Positions 9,187 to 17,721 of a stretch of 64,000 nt of DNA are shown piece after piece. Under the pieces are notes generated by a model. That model searched no databases. It had not been told where the DNA came from and saw only the letters and a program-made list of their open reading frames with translations. The stretch's first letter is position 1. Every line of letters begins with the position of its first letter. The translations under genes and the position numbers were made by a program. The stretch is from Bacillus paralicheniformis. Its GTDB lineage: Bacteria; Bacillota; Bacilli; Bacillales; Bacillaceae. The stretch covers positions 124,001-188,000 of the forward strand of contig NZ_LBMN02000023.1 in the NCBI RefSeq assembly GCF_001042485.2, read 5' to 3'.

Positions 9187-9945
9187 ATGAATGACAAAAC
9201 ATTTCTTTCATATTTAAAACACGCAGATAAGCCTTTCAGCGGCTGGGATTTTTCTTTCATTGACGATACGGGAAGAATGAAAAGCGACCTGCTTTCATGG
9301 TCATACGGAAGCATGGCTCTGTCTCTTATTCAAGATTCCAAATCCATGCTCGATATGGGGACAGGCGGCGGAGAATTTTTATCGAAATTGGGGCCGTTTC
9401 CTTCGTCAGCATACGCTACTGAATGCTATTTGCCCAATGTGCCAGTTGCAAAGGAACGATTGACGCCTTTAGGGGTTCAGGTCGTCCAAATTGATGATGA
9501 TGAAGATCTTCCATTTGAATCCGGCCAATTTGACCTGGTCATCAATAAACACGAGTCATATTCAGCACAAGAGGTGAGGAGAATCCTTTCAAAAGGAGGA
9601 CTGTTTCTCACTCAGCAAGTCGGCGGGCATGATTGCGAAGAAATCAATGAAAAACTTGGTGTGCCGCTAAATGAAGAATTTAAGGACTGGAACTTGGAAA
9701 AAGCGTTAAAAGAAATAGAAAAACATGATTTTAAGGTTTTAAAAAGCAGGGAAGAGTGTCCGACTCAAAGGTTTTATGATATTGGAGCTCTGGTCTATTA
9801 CTTAAAAGCCATTCCCTGGCAGGCGCCCGGTTTTGAAGTGGATCAATACACGGATGAATTGTACGCGATTCATAAAATGATTGAAGAAAAGGGTTATTTT
9901 GATGTCACACAGTACCGGTTTATGATTTTAGCGGAAGCGATTTAG
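9187..9945 (+). CDS. Class I SAM-dependent methyltransferase
   Basis: A 252-residue Rossmann-type methyltransferase. Motif I is SMLDMGTGGGEFLSKLG near residues 50-66, followed by an acidic loop (VVQIDDDEDLPF) and FDLVINKHESYSAQEVRRIL, the usual layout of small-molecule methylases. The substrate cannot be named from sequence. I use ATG 9187, 5 nt after GGAGGGG; the TTG at 9172 falls inside that site. The leader folds into a hairpin that covers the ribosome binding site. It stands alone, bounded by terminators. The tail (FMILAEAI) is like Bacillus proteins annotated simply as class I methyltransferases. Confidence 0.8.
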   Translation: MNDKTFLSYLKHADKPFSGWDFSFIDDTGRMKSDLLSWSYGSMALSLIQDSKSMLDMGTGGGEFLSKLGPFPSSAYATECYLPNVPVAKERLTPLGVQVVQIDDDEDLPFESGQFDLVINKHESYSAQEVRRILSKGGLFLTQQVGGHDCEEINEKLGVPLNEEFKDWNLEKALKEIEKHDFKVLKSREECPTQRFYDIGALVYYLKAIPWQAPGFEVDQYTDELYAIHKMIEEKGYFDVTQYRFMILAEAI

Positions 9946-9970
9946 AGTTTGATCAAAGATTTGCCTATGA

Positions 9971-10008
9971 AGGGTGTCTCATATTATATGGTGACATCCT
10001 TTTTTATT
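9971..10008 (+). terminator. Terminator after the methyltransferase gene
   Basis: Stem AGGGTGTC / GACATCCT (one G-U pair), then a T-run. Confidence 0.65.
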
Positions 10009-10019
10009 TTCCTATATTT

Positions 10020-10048
10020 TTGTAAAGCCAGTTATTTATCCATATATT
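10020..10048 (+). promoter_or_regulatory. Candidate SigA promoter of the helicase operon
   Basis: TTGTAA, 17 nt, TATATT. It lies about 75 bp before the helicase start, in an AT-rich stretch. Confidence 0.5.
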
Positions 10049-10123
10049 CATTTAGGATATAATTGTTACTACTTAATGTTATTACCAGTATTATGTTTTT
10101 TTCATACATCAGGAGGAAAAGCG

Positions 10124-12997
10124 ATGGCATCCCAAACTGTAACCAAGTATTTTCGCGATAGTGTCGCTGCGAAACTAAAAATCAACTTTAAAAACAGTCG
10201 TTTTATGATTTCAGATTTGAATAGCCTTATACAAGGAAAGATAGACAGTAAGTACTACGCGGTTCTTTCAGACCACAAAAATGTCTCCGGTAAACTCGAT
10301 GTTATCGTTGTGGCAAAGACGATCAAGACGAAATTCGACGTGCAGCAAAGGGTTGAGACAAATATTGAAGATATGACCGGCATTCTTTATATCCCGGCAG
10401 TTTTGACTGCCAATGGTATGTTGTTGCCTTCAGAAGACAAATATCCATGGATTCCGAGAGAGCATCTTCATCCAATCATTGACGAAGAGCTTGCGATCGG
10501 CTATGTCAATGACTTTGATGAATATATGAGCAACAATTATCAGAGGTTGGAAAGCAACCTCACTTGGAAAAGCTATTTTGAGTTTGCAAAAGATATGTAT
10601 GAGTCAGTTACAGAAACCGAAATAACTTCAAATACAGTTAAAGAAATAGAATTAGAGAAAAATGTTTATATCTTTAAGGATGATTCCATCAATGCAACCA
10701 GAAATATATTAAAGTTATATGATCACCTTTTATCCAGCCAGCCGAATCATCTGCAGCTTTATCAAAATTTTATCAACCAAAAATTCACTTCTTTATCGCC
10801 GCTTATTCCAAACCGGATGTCAGAAATGCAGAAGCATGTCGGACAAATGGGCGGGGAATATCCTTTGTCGCCATCGCAAAGGGAGTGCCTGAACCATTTC
10901 AACAATATGGAAGATGGAGAAATTCTTGCAGTCAACGGTCCGCCGGGTACGGGGAAAACGACGTTATTGCAGTCGCTCGTTGCCAATCTTTATGTCGAAC
11001 GAGCATTAAAAAAGGAAGATCCTCCTGTCATTGTCGCTTCATCAACAAACAATCAGGCAGTAACCAATATTATTGAATCATTCGGAAAGATTAAACCAAA
11101 ATGGGAAAACAATCATTTAGAGCAGCGATGGATCGAAGGAGTCGACAGCTTTGCTGTTTATTTTCCGTCCGGCAGCAAGGAGAAAGAGGCGCAAGAAAAA
11201 GGATTTCAATATACGAACCCTCGGGGAGAAAACTTTTTTGACGAAGTTGAAAGCAACGAGAACATTGAGCGATCAACCGAAAAGATGCTCAAAGAATGCA
11301 GTCGATATTTTGAAACAAACCATACTGATATTAAGCAATGTGAGCATACGATTTCAAATCGGTTAACAGCGCTTGAAGAAATCAGACAAAAAGTTTTATC
11401 CTTATTCTCCGAATATGATCAAATAGCTCCCAAAGGCGTTTCTTTAGATACATACATGACGCAATTGACCGAGGAAAAAACCGAGTGGGAAAGCACGTTT
11501 CAATCGATACAACAAAGAATAAAAGAGTGGCAGACGCACTTTTCAAACTTGCCGTTCTTTGTTCGCTTATTCAAGTTTCTGCCGTTCTTCAAGAGCAAAT
11601 TAGTCAGTCGTGTCAGATATTTTATTCAGCCGGATGAAGAATTTATTGATGAGTCAATGAATCTCGATAAAATTCTCTCTCTGTATAGCGAAAAAGCAAA
11701 AGAGACGAGAGAAAAAATAAAGCAGATCGATGCGACATACCAACAAGTCAGCAAATTGAACACAAAATATAAACAATTAATGGTGGAACTTATATCACTG
11801 AACATTCTTGAGAAATATCCTGGTTCATTTTCTTCTTTAGATAAGGCGAATGAATTTTTAGATACAACCATAAAATACGCCTCTTTTTGGCTAGCAGTTC
11901 ATTACTATGAGTGCAGATGGCTTTTAGAGAAAAGACTGTCGGAAAAACAAAGAGGCACAAATTTCGATAATGTGTTAAATCAGTTTTATACAAATTTAAG
12001 TATGTTGACCCCTTGTTTTGTGATGACTTTTTATCAGCTTCCGCGAATGCTGCTGGCCTATAACAATGGGAAGGAGCATTTTCTCTACAATTATATTGAT
12101 TTACTAATCGTAGATGAAGCAGGACAGGTGACTCCTGAGATTGCGGCATGTTCATTTTCGCTTGCGAAACGGGCAGTTGTTGTCGGAGATGTTTATCAGA
12201 TTGAACCGGTGTGGAATATCAACGAAACATTGGATATTTCATTAGCTCTTTCAAATGATGTTATTACTTCGATCGAACAGTTTGAGAAGCTTCGCGAACT
12301 CGGCTTGAATACGTCAGAATCTAGTGTGATGAGGGTAGCGTGCAAAAGCTGTAAATACGAAAAACATCAGCAACGCGGTTTGTTTTTGAGCGAACATAGG
12401 CGCTGTTATGATGAAATTATTGAATACTGCAACAATCTGGTGTATAGAGGAAAACTTGAGCCAATGAGAGGCAAAGCGGCAGAGGATAAGAAAAATCCGC
12501 TTGTTCAATTATCGATTCCACCTCTTGGTCATATGCAGGTTGACTCATACCAGTCAAGCAAAAAAGCGGGCAGCCGATATAATGAAATAGAGGCAAGGGC
12601 CATCGCCACATGGATCAATGAGCATTTCTACAACATCCGAAATGCATATCATGAAGATGATCCAAAAAGTCTCATTGGCATCATCACCCCTTTTAAAATG
12701 CAAGTCGGCATCATCAAGCGTGCGCTATCACCCGATGTTAAACCGTTTATCGACGTAGGAACGGTCCATACCTTTCAAGGCGGCGAAAGAAAGGTCATCA
12801 TCATGTCGACGGTGTACGGGAAAAATGACGGCTGCTTTTTTATAGACGCCAATAAAAGCCTTCTAAACGTCGCAGTTTCAAGGGCAATGGACAGCTTCCT
12901 TGTCATGGGTGATATGAATTGTTTATCAGACAGCGCGAATAAACCGAGTGGATTGTTGAAGAGGATGCTTTTAGAAAATGACGTTGTTCATTCTTAA
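10124..12997 (+). CDS. Large SF1 (Upf1-like) helicase, possible defence protein
   Basis: A 957-residue superfamily 1 helicase. Walker A GPPGTGKTT is near residue 270, Walker B IVDEAGQVTPE near 663, then GDVYQIEPV, VGTVHTFQGGERKVIIMS near 880 and the terminal motif LLNVAVSRAMDSFLVMGD. Residues 400-600 form an inserted helical, coiled-coil-like arm with a hydrophobic hairpin (LPFFVRLFKFLPFF). The N-terminal 260 residues match nothing I recognise. I chose ATG 10124, with AGGAGG 7 nt upstream, over the ATG at 10076. The nuclease-like gene starts 21 nt after it, so the two form an operon. Helicase plus nuclease pairs are common in phage defence; here that role is inference. Confidence 0.8.
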   Translation: MASQTVTKYFRDSVAAKLKINFKNSRFMISDLNSLIQGKIDSKYYAVLSDHKNVSGKLDVIVVAKTIKTKFDVQQRVETNIEDMTGILYIPAVLTANGMLLPSEDKYPWIPREHLHPIIDEELAIGYVNDFDEYMSNNYQRLESNLTWKSYFEFAKDMYESVTETEITSNTVKEIELEKNVYIFKDDSINATRNILKLYDHLLSSQPNHLQLYQNFINQKFTSLSPLIPNRMSEMQKHVGQMGGEYPLSPSQRECLNHFNNMEDGEILAVNGPPGTGKTTLLQSLVANLYVERALKKEDPPVIVASSTNNQAVTNIIESFGKIKPKWENNHLEQRWIEGVDSFAVYFPSGSKEKEAQEKGFQYTNPRGENFFDEVESNENIERSTEKMLKECSRYFETNHTDIKQCEHTISNRLTALEEIRQKVLSLFSEYDQIAPKGVSLDTYMTQLTEEKTEWESTFQSIQQRIKEWQTHFSNLPFFVRLFKFLPFFKSKLVSRVRYFIQPDEEFIDESMNLDKILSLYSEKAKETREKIKQIDATYQQVSKLNTKYKQLMVELISLNILEKYPGSFSSLDKANEFLDTTIKYASFWLAVHYYECRWLLEKRLSEKQRGTNFDNVLNQFYTNLSMLTPCFVMTFYQLPRMLLAYNNGKEHFLYNYIDLLIVDEAGQVTPEIAACSFSLAKRAVVVGDVYQIEPVWNINETLDISLALSNDVITSIEQFEKLRELGLNTSESSVMRVACKSCKYEKHQQRGLFLSEHRRCYDEIIEYCNNLVYRGKLEPMRGKAAEDKKNPLVQLSIPPLGHMQVDSYQSSKKAGSRYNEIEARAIATWINEHFYNIRNAYHEDDPKSLIGIITPFKMQVGIIKRALSPDVKPFIDVGTVHTFQGGERKVIIMSTVYGKNDGCFFIDANKSLLNVAVSRAMDSFLVMGDMNCLSDSANKPSGLLKRMLLENDVVHS

Positions 12998-13017
12998 TGA
13001 AGGTAAGGAGCGCAGCC

Positions 13018-13938
13018 ATGAATCTCTTTCAATTACACCATCAAGATATGAAAGAAATCCGGGAAATACCGTTTGAGAAAGAAAAAGACATACAGCACCT
13101 ATGTGAAAAAAATTTAAAGCAATTATTAGGCCTCAAGTTCATTGCCTCTGAGTTTCGAGTCGCCGGATTTCGGATTGATACGCTAGCATTTGATGACCAG
13201 ACACAATCGTTTGTTATTATTGAATATAAAAACAAGAAACATTCCAGCGTAATAGATCAAGGCTATGCTTATCTGTCCATCATGCTTAATAATAAAGCTG
13301 ACTTTATTCTTGAATATAATGAAAATCAAGAGAAGCTTTTAAAAAGGAACAGTGTCGATTGGTCGCAATCAAGGGTCATCTTTATTTCGCCTGAGTTTAC
13401 TACACACCAAAAGGAATCCATTAATTTTAGAGATTTGCCGATGGAATTGTGGGAAATCAAAAGGTATGAAAATGACCTGCTACAAATGAATCCTATTAGA
13501 CCAAATGGGGCATCGGGGTCGATAAACACAATTTCGAATCAAAGTGAAGCAATCGAACAAGTGAGCAGGGAAATCAAAGTTTTCACAGAAGAAGATCATC
13601 TAGTCCGTAAGCCTGATGAGGTGATTGATCTATACCAGCAGTTAAAAGAAGAGATTTTAAATGTGGGTGACAACATATCTGTCAAAGCAACAAAGCTGTA
13701 TATCGCATTTACTGTTCATAAGCGTAACATGGTAGACGTTCTTCTCTTAAAAAAGGGCTTAAAAATTTGGATAAATGCCAAAAGAGGCGAGTTAGATGAT
13801 CCCATGGATTTATTTAGGGATGTCGCAAACACCGGCCACTGGGGGAACGGTGATTATGAAATTCAAATCGATGATGAAAAACATATCGAATATATCGTTG
13901 ATTTGGTTAAACAAGTTTATGAGAAAAATAAAGTTTAA
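13018..13938 (+). CDS. PD-(D/E)XK nuclease-like protein with DUF5655 domain
   Basis: A 306-residue protein. The N-terminal half has a PD-(D/E)XK-like core: FRIDTLAFD, then FVIIEYKNKKH (the E-x-K), then an acidic FILEYNE, like the DUF91/endonuclease NucS-type fold. The C-terminal 105 residues are a DUF5655 domain beginning at KPDEVIDLYQQLK and ending near YIVDLVKQVYE. I use ATG 13018, 7 nt after AAGGAG; the ATG at 12997 overlaps the helicase stop but has no site of its own. Operon with the helicase. Nuclease activity is inferred from the motif pattern only. A 36-bp segment of this gene recurs at 7621, and a terminator follows. Confidence 0.78.
   Translation: MNLFQLHHQDMKEIREIPFEKEKDIQHLCEKNLKQLLGLKFIASEFRVAGFRIDTLAFDDQTQSFVIIEYKNKKHSSVIDQGYAYLSIMLNNKADFILEYNENQEKLLKRNSVDWSQSRVIFISPEFTTHQKESINFRDLPMELWEIKRYENDLLQMNPIRPNGASGSINTISNQSEAIEQVSREIKVFTEEDHLVRKPDEVIDLYQQLKEEILNVGDNISVKATKLYIAFTVHKRNMVDVLLLKKGLKIWINAKRGELDDPMDLFRDVANTGHWGNGDYEIQIDDEKHIEYIVDLVKQVYEKNKV
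13612..13647 (+). repeat. Second copy of the 36-bp segment, inside the DUF5655 gene
   Basis: Counterpart of the remnant at 7621-7656, in the same orientation, with three mismatches. It covers the start of the DUF5655 domain of the nuclease-like gene. Confidence 0.75.
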
Positions 13939-13940
13939 GA

Positions 13941-13967
13941 GCCTTTTCCATATAAAAAGGCTTTTTT
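13941..13967 (+). terminator. Terminator of the helicase-nuclease operon
   Basis: GCCTTTT / AAAAGGC stem followed by a T-run, just after the stop codon. Confidence 0.75.
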
Positions 13968-14077
13968 CTAATGTGAAACCATTCTTTGCCTGACAACTGA
14001 TCGATTAAAAAATGAAACGAGATTGCAGCATCCATTGGGAAATTTTCGTTTTCGCAAGCGGCGCCCATTCCATTGAA

Positions 14078-14108
14078 AAAGGATGCCCCCGGGTCCGGAC
14101 ATCCTTTC
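14078..14108 (-). terminator. Terminator of the EamA transporter gene
   Basis: AAAGGATG / CATCCTTT with a GC-rich interior; read on the minus strand it follows the transporter stop. Confidence 0.55.
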
Positions 14109-14137
14109 TAGTTTTCTTGGAGATAAGCAGAATTAAA

Positions 14138-15028
14138 TTATTCGAGTTTGTAAATGCTATTTTTCGTTCCTCTGTATGTAAACAGTACACCGCCTATCGT
14201 TATGATTCCCCCGGCAAGTGATAGGAAAGCGGGAATTTCGCCTATCCATACCCATGATATGAAAAGTGTTGCGGCTGGCGTTAAATAAAGCGAAATCGCG
14301 GCCTCTGAAGATCCTCTGTACGAGGTGATATAAGCAAGCGCAAAATATGGGACAACTGTAGGGAGCAATCCTAAATAAACAACACTTGCAGTAGATTGAA
14401 TGGAAGCATGAGAAAGCTCTTCGAATAGCCCGGGCAAAAAGGACAGCATGGGGATGGTTCCTCCCCAAATCGCGTATGAAACAAAAGGGATAAAACCGTA
14501 TTTTTGAATGTAGCGCTCTTGAAAAACGAAATAGATGCTTTCACATATCGCGGCCAGTAAAATGAACAACACCCCAGCCGCCGTGTTTTCAAAGTTTCCG
14601 ACGCCGAGTGATATAAGCATGACGCCTAAAAAGCTGATCCCTGATCCGAGCCATTTCGCTGCACCAAATCGTTCTGCGAAAAACAGCCTCGCTAACAATG
14701 CTGAAAAAATAGGCGTTGTCGTGACCAGGAGGCTTGCCATTCCGGCGCTGACCGTTTCCTCGCCTTGATTGAGCAATGTGTGGTAAGCGGAAAATCCTAA
14801 AAAACCGAGCAGCAAAATGATGGGGATGTCCTTTGCTTCCGGCAGGCGCATCCGGACGGCAGCAGCCAGCAATATTAGAGCCGAAGAACCTGACAGCAGC
14901 CGAAGCAATGTGAGGTGCTGAGGCGTATAATCCTCCAGCCCGACTCGAATCCCCGGAAAAGCCGAAGCCCAAAAGCCGATCATCAGGCAGTATGACAACA
15001 TGATGTACATCCTCTGTTTCTTCATCAT
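14138..15028 (-). CDS. EamA/DMT-family transporter
   Basis: A 296-residue drug/metabolite transporter with about ten membrane segments in two EamA halves. Diagnostic stretches are LMIGFWASAFPGIRVGL at the N-terminus, LLVTTTPIFSALLARLFFAER in the first half and EAAISLYLTPAATLFISWVWIGE in the second. The substrate is unknown. It is transcribed away from a MocR-type regulator; such divergent EamA/MocR pairs are common and the regulator usually controls the transporter. The layout resembles B. subtilis ydfC-ydfD, but I do not assign those symbols. AAGGAG lies 10 nt before the first of two adjacent ATG codons. Confidence 0.85.
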   Translation of the reverse strand: MMKKQRMYIMLSYCLMIGFWASAFPGIRVGLEDYTPQHLTLLRLLSGSSALILLAAAVRMRLPEAKDIPIILLLGFLGFSAYHTLLNQGEETVSAGMASLLVTTTPIFSALLARLFFAERFGAAKWLGSGISFLGVMLISLGVGNFENTAAGVLFILLAAICESIYFVFQERYIQKYGFIPFVSYAIWGGTIPMLSFLPGLFEELSHASIQSTASVVYLGLLPTVVPYFALAYITSYRGSSEAAISLYLTPAATLFISWVWIGEIPAFLSLAGGIITIGGVLFTYRGTKNSIYKLE

Positions 15029-15052
15029 TTTTCAATCTCCTTTTTAAAAAAA

Positions 15053-15139
15053 CCAACCGGTTTAAATGTGTGTATCCATCTTAATAGACGTTTGGTAAAA
15101 TGGCTTCAACCAGTTTTGAGAATATAAACCCAACCACTT
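15053..15139 (+). promoter_or_regulatory. Three direct repeats, candidate MocR operator
   Basis: YCAACCRSTT occurs three times in the same orientation: CCAACCGGTT at 15053, TCAACCAGTT at 15106 and CCAACCACTT at 15130. MocR regulators typically bind direct repeats in such divergent promoters. Confidence 0.5.
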
Positions 15140-15161
15140 ATCGATAAAAGGAGATCCATTT

Positions 15162-16583
15162 ATGCCCCACGCGCCAAAATACAAACAAATCATTCAATTT
15201 ATAAAAGAGAAGATTGCAAATGGAGAATGGCCGATCGGCACCAAAATTCCGAGTCAGCGTTCATTGGCCAAACATTTCGCTGTGAACAGAAGCACGGTGA
15301 TTACAGCTTTGGAAGAATTAATAGCCGATGGATTAATAGAAGGCAGAATGGGGAAAGGCACGATCGTTATAAACAATACATGGACATTGTTGGCCAAACA
15401 TTCGACCCCTGATTGGGATAAATACGTGGCAGCCGGATTCCAGCAGCCCAGCCGGAAAACGGTTCAGGAGATTAATCAATCTGAATCGAATTCAACATTG
15501 ATACAGCTCAGCAAAGGCGAACTTTCAAATGAATTGTTTCCGCTGGACATTATGAAGGAGATGATGGAGAAGGTTGCTCATAACATGGATGCCTTTGGGT
15601 ATGAGGAGCCAAAAGGTTATCTTCCTTTAAGAGAGGCGTTGAGCAGCTATTTACAAACGGTCGGCATCCACGCTTCCCCGTCTTCCATCTTAATCGTTTC
15701 CGGCGCGCTGCAAGCATTGCAGTTAATGGCCATGGGGCTTTTGCAAAGCGGATCAACCGTTTTTCTTGATCAGCCGTCTTACCTTTATTCGCTGCATGTC
15801 TTTCAATCTGCGGGAATGAGGATGGCCGGATTGCAAATGGATGAAGAAGGCCTCATGCCAGAAAGCATCAAGATGACGCCAAACATGCGGACGAGAGCCA
15901 TTTTGTACACCAACCCTTGTTTTCAAAATCCGACCGGAGTGTTAATGTCCAAAAAGCGGAGGGAAGAGATTCTGGCTTTCAGCGAACAACACCACCTGCC
16001 TATCATTGAAGATGATATATACCGCGAATTATGGATTGATGCACCGCCGCCTGCTCCAATGAAAGCGATGGACAAAAACGGCCGCGTCTTATACATTGGC
16101 AGTTTTTCGAAAACGTTGAGCCCGGGATTAAGAATCGGCTGGATCGTCGGCCCGGAGCCGGTCATTGAACGTTTATCAGATATTAAAATGCAGACGGACT
16201 ACGGCTCGAGTTCACTGTCTCAGAGAGTCGCAGCCGAATGGCTGACATCTGGGCTTTATCAGAAACATTTGGAAAACGTCAGAGAACAGCTAAAAATAAG
16301 AAGAAACTTTGTGTTGCATGTGTTAAAAACAGAGTTGGAAGGACTCGCGGAATGGAGCGTTCCAGCAGGCGGCTTCTTTATTTGGCTGAAGATATTGCCG
16401 CCGGTATCCATGAAAACTCTTTATGCCAAATCACTTTCAAAAGGAATTCTCTTTAATTCTGGCGCCATATACGGGCAGGAAAGAGGCGATTACATGAGGC
16501 TGTCATATGCATTTGCTTCCTGTGAAGACCTGAAGAAAGGGATTACGCAATTAAGCGGACTGATTAAAATGCTGTCTGGTTGA
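15162..16583 (+). CDS. MocR-family regulator (GntR wHTH + aminotransferase fold)
   Basis: A 473-residue MocR protein. Residues 1-75 are a GntR winged helix (IGTKIPSQRSLAKHFAVNRSTVITALEEL). From about 110 on it is a class I aminotransferase-like domain with the PLP-lysine motif LYIGSFSKTLSPGLRIGWIVGP, and TNPCFQNPTG and EDDIYREL as further fold markers. These proteins sense PLP or an amine adduct and act as regulators rather than transaminases. The neighbouring divergent EamA transporter is the probable target, and an autoregulatory operator is likely in the 130-bp gap. ATG 15162 is preceded by AAAAGGAGAT. Confidence 0.88.
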   Translation: MPHAPKYKQIIQFIKEKIANGEWPIGTKIPSQRSLAKHFAVNRSTVITALEELIADGLIEGRMGKGTIVINNTWTLLAKHSTPDWDKYVAAGFQQPSRKTVQEINQSESNSTLIQLSKGELSNELFPLDIMKEMMEKVAHNMDAFGYEEPKGYLPLREALSSYLQTVGIHASPSSILIVSGALQALQLMAMGLLQSGSTVFLDQPSYLYSLHVFQSAGMRMAGLQMDEEGLMPESIKMTPNMRTRAILYTNPCFQNPTGVLMSKKRREEILAFSEQHHLPIIEDDIYRELWIDAPPPAPMKAMDKNGRVLYIGSFSKTLSPGLRIGWIVGPEPVIERLSDIKMQTDYGSSSLSQRVAAEWLTSGLYQKHLENVREQLKIRRNFVLHVLKTELEGLAEWSVPAGGFFIWLKILPPVSMKTLYAKSLSKGILFNSGAIYGQERGDYMRLSYAFASCEDLKKGITQLSGLIKMLSG

Positions 16584-16684
16584 TGTGCATGAGTTGAAAA
16601 TATTTATTCCAAAAGAAATAAATTTTACCTTATTTTTGTTAAACTTAAAAAGGATTTTAAATACATCATGACAGGAGAAACCTT

Positions 16685-17602
16685 ATGCGGAACCCAATTT
16701 CAGTTTATTTTTCTTTAGCTCTCGCCATGGCGATCGTCGGGAGTTCGGTTGTTGTCGGCAAGCTGATGGTGAAGACGATTCCGGTGTTTTTGTCGTCAGG
16801 CATTCGTTTTTTTATCGCGGCTGCCGTTTTAATGATCTTGCTTTTTTGGATTGAGAAAGGCATTCCCGCTCTATCGAAAAAAGATGTCTTTGTTCTTTTG
16901 CTGCAGTCTTTTACGGGTGTCTTTCTGTTCAGCATCTGCATGCTTTACGGGGTTAAGCTGACGACGGGGATGGAAAGCGGCATTATTACGAGCACGACGC
17001 CGATGGCTGTCGGTATTTTGGCTTTCTTTTTATTAAAAGAAAAAATAGAAAAGAGAATGGCCGCTGGCATCGTGCTGGCCGTTATCGGCGTGATGGCGAT
17101 CAACCTGTTCGGGGCCGGCGGCGAAGCGGGGAGCCCTTATGCATTGATGGGAAATCTGTTAATCGCGGCCGCAGTGATCGGTGAAGCGATGTTTACGCTA
17201 ATGGCAAAATTGCTGTCGCCCCATATTTCCGCATTGGCGATTTCGGCGTTTGTTTCCTTGTTCGGTTTTTTGTTTTTTCTGCCGTTTGCGGTCATTGAGG
17301 CTGTCTCGTTTGATTTTAGCGTTCCCGGACTTCTTGATTGGTCATATGTCCTTTATTACGCGCTGATTGTTACGGTGCTTGCTTTTTACTTATGGTACAA
17401 CGGCGTGACGAAAGTGCCGGCGAGCGTTTCCGGGATTTTCACTTCGGTTCTCCCCGTATCGGCCGTTGTGCTCTCAGGCGTCATTTTGAAGGAGCAATTC
17501 ACACTGGTTCATTTGACCGGAATCGTGTTTGTAATTGCAGGAATTTTCATTACTGTTTTGAAAAAAGAGCAGAAGAAAGACAGCGGAAAACTCGCATCTT
17601 AA
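16685..17602 (+). CDS. EamA/DMT-family transporter
   Basis: A 305-residue membrane protein with ten predicted membrane segments and two EamA repeats (e.g. SSVVVGKLMVKTIPVFLSSG near the start, TSTTPMAVGILAFFLLKEK at about 100-118, PVSAVVLSGVILKEQ near 255-270). It is unlike the EamA gene at 14138 in detail, so it is not a recent duplicate. ATG 16685 follows AGGAG by 7 nt. It may export an amino acid or amine; the substrate cannot be told. It starts about 100 bp after the MocR gene in the same direction, with an AT-rich gap and no clear terminator, so partial read-through is possible. Confidence 0.83.
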   Translation: MRNPISVYFSLALAMAIVGSSVVVGKLMVKTIPVFLSSGIRFFIAAAVLMILLFWIEKGIPALSKKDVFVLLLQSFTGVFLFSICMLYGVKLTTGMESGIITSTTPMAVGILAFFLLKEKIEKRMAAGIVLAVIGVMAINLFGAGGEAGSPYALMGNLLIAAAVIGEAMFTLMAKLLSPHISALAISAFVSLFGFLFFLPFAVIEAVSFDFSVPGLLDWSYVLYYALIVTVLAFYLWYNGVTKVPASVSGIFTSVLPVSAVVLSGVILKEQFTLVHLTGIVFVIAGIFITVLKKEQKKDSGKLAS

Positions 17603-17721
17603 GACGGATTTCCAAAAAAATGTCGTAAATTCGATGCATCAATTTGATGAAATCGCCCGGCCCTGCGGTATAATAGATTTTGTGAATGAAAGATTCAATG
17701 TTGAAAGAGAGTGGTTACATC

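Noticed and set aside
9187-9945. Methyltransferase as part of a restriction-modification or DISARM unit
   Set aside because: It lacks DNA methylase motifs such as DPPY or PCQ, and its fold markers fit a small-molecule methylase.
14157-15056. Additional minus-strand frames and a plus-strand frame within the EamA gene
   Set aside because: They overlap the clear ten-segment transporter in other frames and have no ribosome sites.
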